Part shown: positions 53,402 through 61,469 of the stretch, piece by piece
Numbering within the stretch: the stretch's first letter is position 1
How the letters are laid out: each line of letters begins with the position of its first letter
Origin: Neorickettsia sennetsu str. Miyayama
GTDB lineage: Bacteria; Pseudomonadota; Alphaproteobacteria; Rickettsiales; Anaplasmataceae
Assembly (NCBI RefSeq): GCF_000013165.1
Contig: NC_007798.1
Span: 372,001 to 436,000, forward strand
Length of the DNA stretch: 64,000 nt
Direction of reading: 5' to 3'
Notes under the pieces: generated by a model
Seen by the model: the letters and a program-made list of their open reading frames with translations, nothing else
Databases searched by the model: none
What the model was told of the DNA's origin: nothing
Translations under genes and position numbers: made by a program

Positions 53402-55897
53402 TTAACCAGGACTGCTGCAAAGGAAATTAACCATCTTACCAGGAACATATATAACTTTATCAACTACGGCATTCTTGATCAATCTTTTTGCTTGGGAAAT
53501 TATCTCTTCTTCAGAAGAATCCTTTTTTACTTCTAACAATTGTACGAATTTTCCATTCTTCCGCACCATTAATGTGACCGCATCGCTTTGAGTGAGTACT
53601 TCGTTATAAGCAACCCACGGGGAACCATATAGAATGACATTGTTTTCAAGCTTTGAAGCTAAATATTCAGCTAAGTGTGGTGCAAATGGCTCGAGTATCC
53701 TTAAAAGTACGTGAATCGTTTCTTTAGATAATGCTCCGGACGCGCTCAGCAAGTTGACCAACTCGTGAATCTTTGCAACTGCGCAATTTAATTTTATTTC
53801 GTCCATGTACTTCGTCATATCGCAGATAATCTTGTTAATCTGGATTTTAACGTTCTGGCCTGTTTGAACCTCACCACTGTTTTTACTGGAAAGATATCTT
53901 TCTACAAGATTTTTTATTCTTTGCAAAAACTTAAACGACGCATTTATGCCCCTGTCTGACCATCCAAAACTGTTTTCTGGAGGATTATCAGAAAGAATAA
54001 AGAACCTTGCTGCATCAGCGCCATATTTTGAGACGATTTCTTCAAGATCTACAACATTTTTTTTGGATTTACTCATTTTCTCGATTTTGCCAACCAGAAC
54101 TTTTTCACCTTTTTCCAGCAGTGATTTTGCTTCTTCAGGATACAAATATTCACCGGAAGAGTTCTGGTAAGTCTCATGACAAACCATACCTTGTGTGAGT
54201 AGATTACGAAAAGGTTCCACTATATCGATGTATCCACATTTGTTTAAGGCGCGCGTAAAGAACCTAGCATAAAGTAAATGCAATATTGCATGTTCTATTC
54301 CGCCGATGTACATATCGACAGGAAGAAAACGCTTGCAAGATTCCTTAACTATTCCTCCTTCTTTACTGCAAAAAGCCGCAAAATACCAAGAAGATTCGAA
54401 AAATGTATCAAAAGTATCTGTGTCCCTAACTGCAGGACCGCCACATTTTGGACAATTTGTGTATTTCCATGTTGGATGGTGTTCTAGTGGATTACCCTGT
54501 ACTGTAAACTCTACTTCTTCGGGAAGGGTGACAGGTAGATCTTCAACTTTTACCGGTTGCATCGAACACTTTTCACAGTACACAACCGGAATTGGACAGC
54601 CCCAATATCGCTGCCTTGATATTCCCCAGTCTCGCAATCTATATGAGTTCTTTGCCTCACCAATACCAATCGAAGAAATTTTTTCAATTATAAATTTTCG
54701 TGCCTCTATCACCTGCATTCCATCTAGGAAATTTGAATTACACATTACTCCTTCTTCCAAACAGTAGGGTAGTGCAGTATTTGTGCATTTTGCTGAGATG
54801 ACTCTTAAACACGGTAAATTGTATTGCTGTGCGAATGCAAAATCTCGTGTATCATGAGCTGGGCAACCGAATATTGCCCCCGAACCGTATTCTGCAAATA
54901 CAAAATTTGCTACGTATAAAGGAAGCTCATCGCCGGAAAAGGGATGCTTCACTTTTATTTTTGTTAGAATGCCAAGCTTTTGCTCATGAACTTTCTCAAG
55001 ATTTGTCGTCCCAGAAAAGTTTTTGTTGTCATCGTAATGATCTGACTCACAGGTAGTTTGTATGCGCAGTATTTCTCTCTCTGCATTACTCAATAAATTT
55101 AATTCATTAACCAAAGGGTGATTCACTGAAATAGCACAAAATGACGCTCCAAAGATCGTCTCGGGTCTAGTAGTGAATACCTCAATAAATCTTTCCTCAT
55201 ATCCGCTTATAGAAAATTTTATCACTGCCCCTTCAGATTTTCCTATCCAATTTGTTTGCATAGTTTTAACCTTCTCTGGCCAGCCAGTAAGTGACTCTAA
55301 TCCCTTCAGGAGTTCTTCAGAAAAGTCGCTAATTTTAAGGAACCACTGCGGAATCTTTCTCTTCACGACAACCGCACCCGATCTCCAACCACGCCCATCA
55401 ATGACCTGTTCGTTTGCAAGTACTGTTTTGTCGATAGGATCCCAATTTACTTCGGAATTTTTTCTGTATGCTAAACCAGCTTTTAGAAAGGCCAAAAAAA
55501 ATTTTTGTTCGTGCTCATAATATTTGGGAGAACAGGTTGAAAGTTCTCTGCTCCAATCATACGACAGACCTATGCTCTTGAGAGAGGTTCGCATCTTTGC
55601 GATATTTTTTTCTGTCCATATCCTTGGGTGAATATTGCTATTTATTGCTGCTTTTTCAGCGGGTAGACCAAACGCATCCCAACCAATAGGGTGTAAGACA
55701 TTGTATCCCTGGCTCCTCTTATAACGAGCTAAGACGTCTCCAATAACATAGTTTCTCAGATGTCCAATATGTAGTTTTCCAGACGGGTAGGGAAACATAC
55801 TCAGAACATAGTACTTTTTTCTCTGGAAGTCACAACTGGAAAAATCCCACAATGATTGAGAAAATTGCTCTATTTTCTTAAAATCGTAATTCGACAT
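53402..55897 (-). CDS. leuS: Leucine-tRNA ligase
   Basis: Class I synthetase of 831 residues. HIGH motif is in SGKLHIGHLRNY; the editing (CP1) domain has TTRPETIFGAS and YGSGAIFGCPAHDTRD; KMSKSKKN lies near residue 588. A cysteine zinc site (CEKCSMQPV and CPKCGG) is kept. The anticodon domain is complete. I chose ATG 55897 (MSNYDFKKIEQ); 20 upstream residues are in frame but unlike the family. It is the first gene of the minus-strand series to ligA. Confidence 0.95.
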   Translation of the reverse strand: MSNYDFKKIEQFSQSLWDFSSCDFQRKKYYVLSMFPYPSGKLHIGHLRNYVIGDVLARYKRSQGYNVLHPIGWDAFGLPAEKAAINSNIHPRIWTEKNIAKMRTSLKSIGLSYDWSRELSTCSPKYYEHEQKFFLAFLKAGLAYRKNSEVNWDPIDKTVLANEQVIDGRGWRSGAVVVKRKIPQWFLKISDFSEELLKGLESLTGWPEKVKTMQTNWIGKSEGAVIKFSISGYEERFIEVFTTRPETIFGASFCAISVNHPLVNELNLLSNAEREILRIQTTCESDHYDDNKNFSGTTNLEKVHEQKLGILTKIKVKHPFSGDELPLYVANFVFAEYGSGAIFGCPAHDTRDFAFAQQYNLPCLRVISAKCTNTALPYCLEEGVMCNSNFLDGMQVIEARKFIIEKISSIGIGEAKNSYRLRDWGISRQRYWGCPIPVVYCEKCSMQPVKVEDLPVTLPEEVEFTVQGNPLEHHPTWKYTNCPKCGGPAVRDTDTFDTFFESSWYFAAFCSKEGGIVKESCKRFLPVDMYIGGIEHAILHLLYARFFTRALNKCGYIDIVEPFRNLLTQGMVCHETYQNSSGEYLYPEEAKSLLEKGEKVLVGKIEKMSKSKKNVVDLEEIVSKYGADAARFFILSDNPPENSFGWSDRGINASFKFLQRIKNLVERYLSSKNSGEVQTGQNVKIQINKIICDMTKYMDEIKLNCAVAKIHELVNLLSASGALSKETIHVLLRILEPFAPHLAEYLASKLENNVILYGSPWVAYNEVLTQSDAVTLMVRKNGKFVQLLEVKKDSSEEEIISQAKRLIKNAVVDKVIYVPGKMVNFLCSSPG

Positions 55898-56063
55898 GTG
55901 TATTCCAACTGTAAACAGCCCGAACAGGATTCTAGCACAAGACAAGTTGCATGACACAATAATACATGTGTATCAACTTTCTTTTTTTCTACTTTGCAGC
56001 GTTTTCCTATATCCAAATTTAAGTAATATCTGCAACATTTTCTGGTGAAACAGGAGGATATAA

Positions 56064-56525
56064 ATGAGTATGAGAAACTTTAACATCAATAGATTCATTA
56101 CCCATCTTGTAGTTGGAATTACGCTATCTAGCTGCACGATTTTTGGTCCGGTATATAGGACATCGTATAGTTTTATTCCTCCAAAAAATCAAAGTGGAAG
56201 GGAATGCGCAAACGAGTGTCTGCGTATGAAACAAACGTGTCAAAATTCTTGTAATAATAGTAAGAGTAATGCTGTACAGACAGCAAATGTCCTAATAAAT
56301 ATAGGAAGAGAAGAAAAAAAGGAAAAATCCAGCTCCTCGGATGAATTTTTCGAGCGCAGCCGCAGTGAAATAGAAATGTACAAAAAAATGGCAGAAGAAA
56401 AGGCAAGATATGAGAGGTGCCAGGATTCTTGCAGTTATGACCACAGATTATGTCATATAAACTGCGGCGGTGAGGTAAAAGTACAAACAAGATGTGTACA
56501 AAATTGCAACGAAGAAAAAAAATAA
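56064..56525 (+). CDS. Cysteine-rich predicted lipoprotein
   Basis: A 153-residue protein with a signal peptide and lipobox (ITLSSC, cleavage before Cys24). The mature part has two cysteine motifs: CANECLRMKQTCQNSC (near 48-63) and CQDSCSYDHRLCHINC (near 119-134), with a charged helical stretch between. The pairs have the same CxxxC...CxxxC pattern, which would suit helical hairpins joined by disulfides. A strong AGGAGG at 56052-56057 lies 6 bases before the ATG. No family is recognised. Convergent with the repressor gene. Confidence 0.8.
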   Translation: MSMRNFNINRFITHLVVGITLSSCTIFGPVYRTSYSFIPPKNQSGRECANECLRMKQTCQNSCNNSKSNAVQTANVLINIGREEKKEKSSSSDEFFERSRSEIEMYKKMAEEKARYERCQDSCSYDHRLCHINCGGEVKVQTRCVQNCNEEKK

Positions 56526-56550
56526 CCTCAGCATACTACTCATAAATTTT

Positions 56551-56587
56551 GTTTCTTACAGAGCAGTCAGACTGTTCTATAAGAAAC
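56551..56587. terminator. Hairpin between convergent genes
   Basis: 56551-56567 pairs with 56571-56587 over 17 positions with one mismatch and one wobble pair, a tight three-base loop. It separates the lipoprotein and repressor genes, which converge here. No T run follows. Confidence 0.6.
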
Positions 56588-56595
56588 CTAAAGTG

Positions 56596-57213
56596 TTACA
56601 ATCTCCTGAGTGTAAAGATTACTTTGCCTATTATGTCAATTTCATCAAAGTGTTTGATATAGGTTGAGTATTTCTCATTATCCGGGGTTATCTTAACGTC
56701 TTGGCTTCCAAAAATATGTTCAACGCTTCGTACTATACTGTTGAACTTATCGCGTATAAGAAAGACCCCGGACTTCATTCTATCGCCCTGAATAAATTTT
56801 TTTATTATCAGGATCTCATTCGGCATTATGCTTGGCAACATACTATCGTCATACATAGTGCAGGAGTATAGTTTACTTGTTTCGCTTATATGTTCCTCGC
56901 AAAAGGTCCTGTTAAAGAGAAAACTAACACCAAGCTGATTGTCTAGGCTATGCACGGGTAGATAATTCTCGTAATCTATTGAGTCTGGGGATACATTTAT
57001 GAGATAGGAAATCGAAATACCTAATTCCCTTGAAATGGAATTAAGCTTTTTTGAAGTAGGATTTTTTGACTTACCATTCAATATGTCGTATACGAATGAC
57101 TTTCCGACCCCTGCTCTCTCAGCGAGTTCTCTTGCATTGATGCCGATTTCTTCCATCCGCTTCCTTATTTTGTATGCCATTACATTTGTCATCTGGTCAG
57201 CGATTTTTGTCAT
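56596..57213 (-). CDS. XRE/S24 phage-type repressor with altered protease site
   Basis: A 205-residue cI/C2-type regulator. Residues about 14-70 form an XRE helix-turn-helix (INARELAERAGVGKSFVYDILNGKSK). Residues about 115-200 resemble the S24 (LexA-like) peptidase domain, with the nucleophile Ser124 in YDDSMLPSI. The catalytic lysine that usually lies in a VKRL-type motif is replaced by Arg162 (IVRSV). Self-cleavage is therefore probably lost. It may bind the overlapping palindromes upstream, between it and ccmC, and control itself. Without other phage genes near, it may be a domesticated regulator. Confidence 0.82.
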   Translation of the reverse strand: MTKIADQMTNVMAYKIRKRMEEIGINARELAERAGVGKSFVYDILNGKSKNPTSKKLNSISRELGISISYLINVSPDSIDYENYLPVHSLDNQLGVSFLFNRTFCEEHISETSKLYSCTMYDDSMLPSIMPNEILIIKKFIQGDRMKSGVFLIRDKFNSIVRSVEHIFGSQDVKITPDNEKYSTYIKHFDEIDIIGKVIFTLRRL

Positions 57214-57251
57214 GTCTGCTGCTCAATCAAAAAAATATACCGTGGATGTAT

Positions 57252-57300
57252 CACAATTTAAAATTGTGCACAATCTTTTTTGTACAATTATTCACAATTA
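57252..57300. promoter_or_regulatory. Array of palindromes, likely operator of the repressor
   Basis: CACAATTT-A-AAATTGTG (57252-57268) is a 17-base palindrome overlapping ATTGTGCACAAT (57263-57274). TTGTACAA (57280-57287) and a further CACAATT half-site (57293-57299) follow. They sit just upstream of the repressor start and on the way to ccmC, so they suit autoregulation. Confidence 0.55.
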
Positions 57301-57440
57301 TTTATTAAAATAGATGTAAATTATCAACTTCAAGCAGAAACATAGTAATTCTTATTTTGATCTTAATCAGCACCGATGTTTAGTTTCATTAGGCATCAAG
57401 CGGTTGTATTCACTATTTAATGTAACAATTTCTCTATACG

Positions 57441-58142
57441 ATGAAAAAAAACTTCCTCGACACCAGTATATCAAAAAAGTGTATTTTTAGCTTGATGTTC
57501 GCTTTATGCGTTTTATATTCATTCGCTTTTTATTTTGTATTTTCGTCTCCTATTGACCAATTACACGGTAACTTGGTACGAATCATGTACATTCACGTTC
57601 CCGCTGCTTGGCTCGGTGTAGGCCTGTACTGCGTCATTGGGCTACTGAATTTACTCTATTTATCCTTTTCTCTACCAAGGCTTGGTGTAATTGCATATGC
57701 ATTGGCACCAATCGGCATGGTTTTTTCCTTAATCTGTCTGATTACAGGAGGTCTCTGGGGAAAACCAATATGGGGAGCATTTTGGGTATGGGATGCTAGA
57801 TTAACATCAATGTTAGTTCTCTTCTTTTTATATTTGGGTTACTACATACTCTGGGACTACAAGGAATTTAACATCAAATTGGCCGCTATACTTAACTTAG
57901 TTGGTTTGGCAAATATCCCGATCATCAAACTCTCAGTGTATTTTTGGGCAACATTACATCAGAAATCCAGTTTTATAAGAAGTGGTGGTATATCAATCCA
58001 TCCATCCATGCTTACGCCTTTGTTGTTGATGTTTCTAGCATCCTTTGTGTTGACACTGCTATTATGGTATTTTAACGCTCGTGCAACTTTGAACTTAAAG
58101 AAAATAGAGAAGCTGCTTTTGTATGAGAAGTCTACTGAGTAA
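57441..58142 (+). CDS. ccmC: Haem exporter protein CcmC
   Basis: Cytochrome c maturation permease of 233 residues that presents haem to CcmE. Six membrane helices are visible. The haem-handling tryptophan-rich motif is WGKPIWGAFWVWDARLT (near residues 109-125), with conserved histidines in MYIHVPAAW and HQKSS. Length is normal. Other ccm genes are not adjacent, as usual in Rickettsiales. Its last 20 bases overlap pyrB. Confidence 0.93.
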   Translation: MKKNFLDTSISKKCIFSLMFALCVLYSFAFYFVFSSPIDQLHGNLVRIMYIHVPAAWLGVGLYCVIGLLNLLYLSFSLPRLGVIAYALAPIGMVFSLICLITGGLWGKPIWGAFWVWDARLTSMLVLFFLYLGYYILWDYKEFNIKLAAILNLVGLANIPIIKLSVYFWATLHQKSSFIRSGGISIHPSMLTPLLLMFLASFVLTLLLWYFNARATLNLKKIEKLLLYEKSTE

Positions 58143-59001
58143 TAAGGATATTACGGTTGATGAAATTTATGAGATCTTCGATCTGGCTGCTTTCTATCTA
58201 AAGAATGGAATTAAGAATGACCTGCTTGGAAAAGTGGTTTTCTCGGTTTTTTTTGAGAGCTCGACGCGCACCGAAACTTCTTTTTCGCTTGCTGCTAGCA
58301 AGCTCGGTTGCCTAGTTGAAAAAGTGAATGTGTCAACTGTCGCACTAAAAAAGGGTGAGCACTTGGTGGATTTTTTTACTTCCTTAAATGCTCTTTCACC
58401 GGATGCATTCATCATACGATACAGCCAAAGTGGTGTTCTTCACATTTTAGAAAAATATATTGATTGTTGCATTATTAATGCAGGTGATGGGACAAACGAA
58501 CATCCAACACAGGGATTGATAGATGCATTTACCATACTCCTACTCAAGGAAAAGATAGAGGGTTTAAATATACTTGTCTGCGGAGATATCATAAGGAGTA
58601 GGGTTGCTCACTCTACCATACCTATACTTCAAAGACTTGGAGCAACTGTTGCAATTTCTGGGCCGTTAAGTTTTATGCCCACAATCCAAGTAGAAGAGAT
58701 TGTTTACTATGATAACTTTCCTGCAGCGGCTAAATCTGCTGATGTGATAATAATGCTGCGTACCCAGACCGAACGTATGGGACAAAAAGTTTTAGCTGGT
58801 GCTACGGCTAATTTTCATCTTGATGAAAATATTCTGAAAGACTTAGGTACCGACGTGCTCATAATGCATCCAGGACCCATTCATAGAAATTGTGAGATTT
58901 CCAATGCTGTCCTTGATGACTCCAGGAGTACAGTACTTACACAAGTAAGGAATTCCCAATATGTGAGGGCAGCTGTATTGAACTTTCTCATGAAAAGTTA
59001 G
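58123..59001 (+). CDS. pyrB: Aspartate carbamoyltransferase catalytic subunit
   Basis: Second pyrimidine step: joins carbamoyl phosphate to aspartate; 292 residues. The carbamoyl-phosphate site is FFESSTRTETSF, then HPTQGLIDAFT, VCGDIIRSRVAHS and MLRTQTERM (aspartate side), with HPGPIHRNCEI at the end. Length is slightly short but complete. No regulatory pyrI is adjacent. The start overlaps ccmC by 20 bp, so translation of the two may be linked. carA, which makes its substrate, is in this window. Confidence 0.95.
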   Translation: MRSLLSNKDITVDEIYEIFDLAAFYLKNGIKNDLLGKVVFSVFFESSTRTETSFSLAASKLGCLVEKVNVSTVALKKGEHLVDFFTSLNALSPDAFIIRYSQSGVLHILEKYIDCCIINAGDGTNEHPTQGLIDAFTILLLKEKIEGLNILVCGDIIRSRVAHSTIPILQRLGATVAISGPLSFMPTIQVEEIVYYDNFPAAAKSADVIIMLRTQTERMGQKVLAGATANFHLDENILKDLGTDVLIMHPGPIHRNCEISNAVLDDSRSTVLTQVRNSQYVRAAVLNFLMKS

Positions 59002-59391
59002 CACCTACTGCTATCAAGAAAATAAATTTGGAATAGGGTAGACGCCCCTATGGGGTAGTATGACAAGTTCTTTGTAACAATTAAGTCTAGCTGATGTCAT
59101 GGTGGTGATCCATATTCAGACTGCAAATATAGGACAGCAAGTTTTAATTGGTATTACAGAAACATTATGCTTCTAGAATGAATTCTGTGCCAGTTCTTCA
59201 AGTTTTATGCGATCGGTAGCACACTCATATGCTACCACAACTTATTGGGTTCTTCGTGAACATCAAGTTAGGTGCTTTTTACTATCCAACTTAGCGACTT
59301 TATCCCTGCAGTATCTTTTACGCTGTCTGACCTAGAGTTCAAAAAGTTCTGAATCTGTCAATAAGGGAAAGTTTCAGAATTCCTACAAGTT
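59002..59391. other. Long gap with possible transcribed RNA before a terminator
   Basis: Nearly 400 bp without an open frame of support follows pyrB and ends in an intrinsic terminator. It contains a CCCC-TAT-GGGG hairpin near 59046-59056. The terminator suggests that an RNA may be transcribed here, either the pyrB 3' part or a separate small RNA. No known RNA family is recognised. Confidence 0.35.
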
Positions 59392-59414
59392 AATACTCTC
59401 ATTTAACGAGTATT
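59392..59414 (+). terminator. Intrinsic terminator
   Basis: AATACTC (59392-59398) pairs with GAGTATT (59408-59414) and a T-rich run (TTTCTTTT) follows on the plus strand. Confidence 0.65.
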
Positions 59415-59508
59415 TTTCTTTTCAAGTAGAAATTTCTCCCAATTTTTGATTAAAAACTTTACTAAAAATAAATTATTTTATATTTACAAAAACCATCGTA
59501 TTTATTGC

Positions 59509-59514
59509 TATAAT
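59509..59514 (+). promoter_or_regulatory. Extended -10 promoter of the mucin-like gene
   Basis: TGC directly before a perfect TATAAT forms an extended -10 element. A weak TTTACA lies 20 bases upstream. The expected transcript would start about 30 bases before the ATG at 59551. Confidence 0.5.
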
Positions 59515-59550
59515 TTACTAATAAATTAATAATAAATACTGCTTTTAGTC

Positions 59551-61134
59551 ATGCAAGGACAAGAGAATCGACTCATAAGTTATCTTATACATGGGGGCTG
59601 TAAGTATCAGTTATCACAAAAAGGAAATGAATTAACCTTAGAAATCGAAAACTCATATGGTAAAAAAGCTAGTGTAAGTGTAAGTGGGGTTGATTGTTCA
59701 AATTTTACACCAAGACTTGATCCACTCTCCAAAAGTAATACAGCTCAAGTTGTACTGTCATTTAAAAGTATTGGTGGAAAGTATAAGAGCGTAGTTTATT
59801 CATATAATAGTGGGCAAGGTTCATTGACAGAGCAGGGTCCTGGGTATACGCACCCAGGACAGCTATTAAGTATCAATGGTTGTGGTCCAGTAAACCGTGA
59901 AAAAGTCTGTGCAGTATATAATGAATCTGGCAGCACAAAAGTTCAGGTCCTTTCTGTCAATAGCGACACAGGTGCCATTATAACTTCTGTCGCCCCAAAG
60001 ATAATAAATGGCTTGGATAAGAACGTAGCAGCGATTTCTGCAACAGAGGGAGGAGGGCAGCGCATTGTAGTACTTGCAAAGGATGGCACTGGTTTAAAAA
60101 CAGGTGGTTCTACAGGAAATAGTATTACTATGTCCCCATTCACACCCACTGGTGGATTAAGTGGAGAGAAAGTAGACAAAATTCTTCTCAATGCGTGTAA
60201 AGATAGCAGAGTTTGCGCAGTAGTAACTTCTCTAAAAGGAGAAGTATATTATTTGAAGTCCAACGGTGATAGCATTAGTACCACCTCAACCAAGATTGCG
60301 AGCTATACAGGTGATAGTACAAGCCTGAGTGTAGATCCAGAATATGGTGCTGGTAGTACTGTAAGCAAGTTTAATGTATTTGTAACAGGGAACGGAGGTA
60401 GCGTCACAAAGGCTAGCTTCGAGGTTATTGGAAATCAATGTGAGAAAAGTAATAGTGCTACCATCACAGAAAAGATCTATACATCCCAAGCATCAGTTAC
60501 GACGACAGAGCCGACAGGCAGTCAAACTAGTGTAGGCACTAAACTAGTAACCACATCTCAGGCGACAGGGAACAATTCAGGTAACAGAGCCACCAGTACA
60601 AACAGAGCAGTAACATCGACATCTGCAACTACTGTAGAAACAGCTACCTCCCCCTCAGTGAGGAGAAAAAACACCACTCCTCATACTAAGCCTAATTCAA
60701 CCACCAAAGGACACCATAGCACCAAAAAAAGAGCAACGCGAGCTGCAAAGACAGTCTCTCCAGCTGTAACACATAGCACAAATCCTACTTTTTATCCCAC
60801 AACAAATGTTGGACTACTATCGAGTACTGCCAACCCTCCAAGAGAAAGCACATCGAGTGCAGTTGCGCCTTCCAGTGCAAGCACCGCAGGTCTTGCGTTT
60901 GGTATTATTGCTGGAGGTGTGGTGTGCTTTCTACTTCTTGGCTTTCTATATCTTGTATGTCTTGTATGTCGGAGAAGAGCCAGAGAGAGACGTCGGTTAG
61001 AGATAGATCGTTTAGCACTCGCAATGGAGGCGTTCAATCCTTCTGAGGGCGATTATTCCGATTCCGAAGTAAACGATATATTAGAAGATACAAACGTAGA
61101 CCGGCACAACCCTGAGAAGAATAATCAAAGGTAA
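59551..61134 (+). CDS. Mucin-like single-pass membrane protein, unknown
   Basis: A 527-residue protein without known relatives that I can name. Residues about 1-310 are rich in Gly, Ser and beta-like strands with a few cysteines. Residues about 310-445 are extremely rich in Thr and Ser with Pro and some basic residues, like a mucin stalk. One strong membrane helix (about 447-472) is followed by a basic stop-transfer cluster (CRRRARERRR) and an acidic tail (EGDYSDSEVNDILED). The layout resembles eukaryotic type I mucin-like membrane proteins. No N-terminal signal peptide is visible. It may be an effector that inserts in host membranes or a surface protein. No clear ribosome site precedes the ATG. 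Function is unknown. Confidence 0.7.
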   Translation: MQGQENRLISYLIHGGCKYQLSQKGNELTLEIENSYGKKASVSVSGVDCSNFTPRLDPLSKSNTAQVVLSFKSIGGKYKSVVYSYNSGQGSLTEQGPGYTHPGQLLSINGCGPVNREKVCAVYNESGSTKVQVLSVNSDTGAIITSVAPKIINGLDKNVAAISATEGGGQRIVVLAKDGTGLKTGGSTGNSITMSPFTPTGGLSGEKVDKILLNACKDSRVCAVVTSLKGEVYYLKSNGDSISTTSTKIASYTGDSTSLSVDPEYGAGSTVSKFNVFVTGNGGSVTKASFEVIGNQCEKSNSATITEKIYTSQASVTTTEPTGSQTSVGTKLVTTSQATGNNSGNRATSTNRAVTSTSATTVETATSPSVRRKNTTPHTKPNSTTKGHHSTKKRATRAAKTVSPAVTHSTNPTFYPTTNVGLLSSTANPPRESTSSAVAPSSASTAGLAFGIIAGGVVCFLLLGFLYLVCLVCRRRARERRRLEIDRLALAMEAFNPSEGDYSDSEVNDILEDTNVDRHNPEKNNQR

Positions 61135-61469
61135 CTTGCTCTAAAATATAAGGAAAAATTTCTACTGACTTCGATTTTCGATTTACTATAAAAGAAAGTA
61201 GAACTGTAAAATCTTGTTTTACCTTTTACTTATGCACAATGGAAAAATGATTATGTGTTAACATTGATGAAATACAACTCTGATGTCCGAAACTACGCCA
61301 TAGATAGATCACTAGAACACGCATAAGTATTCGGTATTGTGCCACATGGATTGATCGTACAACTAAAGACCTATTTTTATGTACGCAAACACTCGGAGAC
61401 TAAAGCACCACTTTAATGTCAAGAAAATCTAGCTATTCAGAGGCATTGATGGGATATAAAACAGATTCA
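61135..61469. other. Gap without a supported gene
   Basis: About 335 bp between the convergent mucin-like and pleD genes. It is AT-rich with no open frame, no clear hairpin with a T run and no RNA that I recognise. Confidence 0.5.

Noticed and set aside
54306-54767. Plus-strand 153-codon frame
   Set aside because: Antisense of leuS, which is full-length and conserved.
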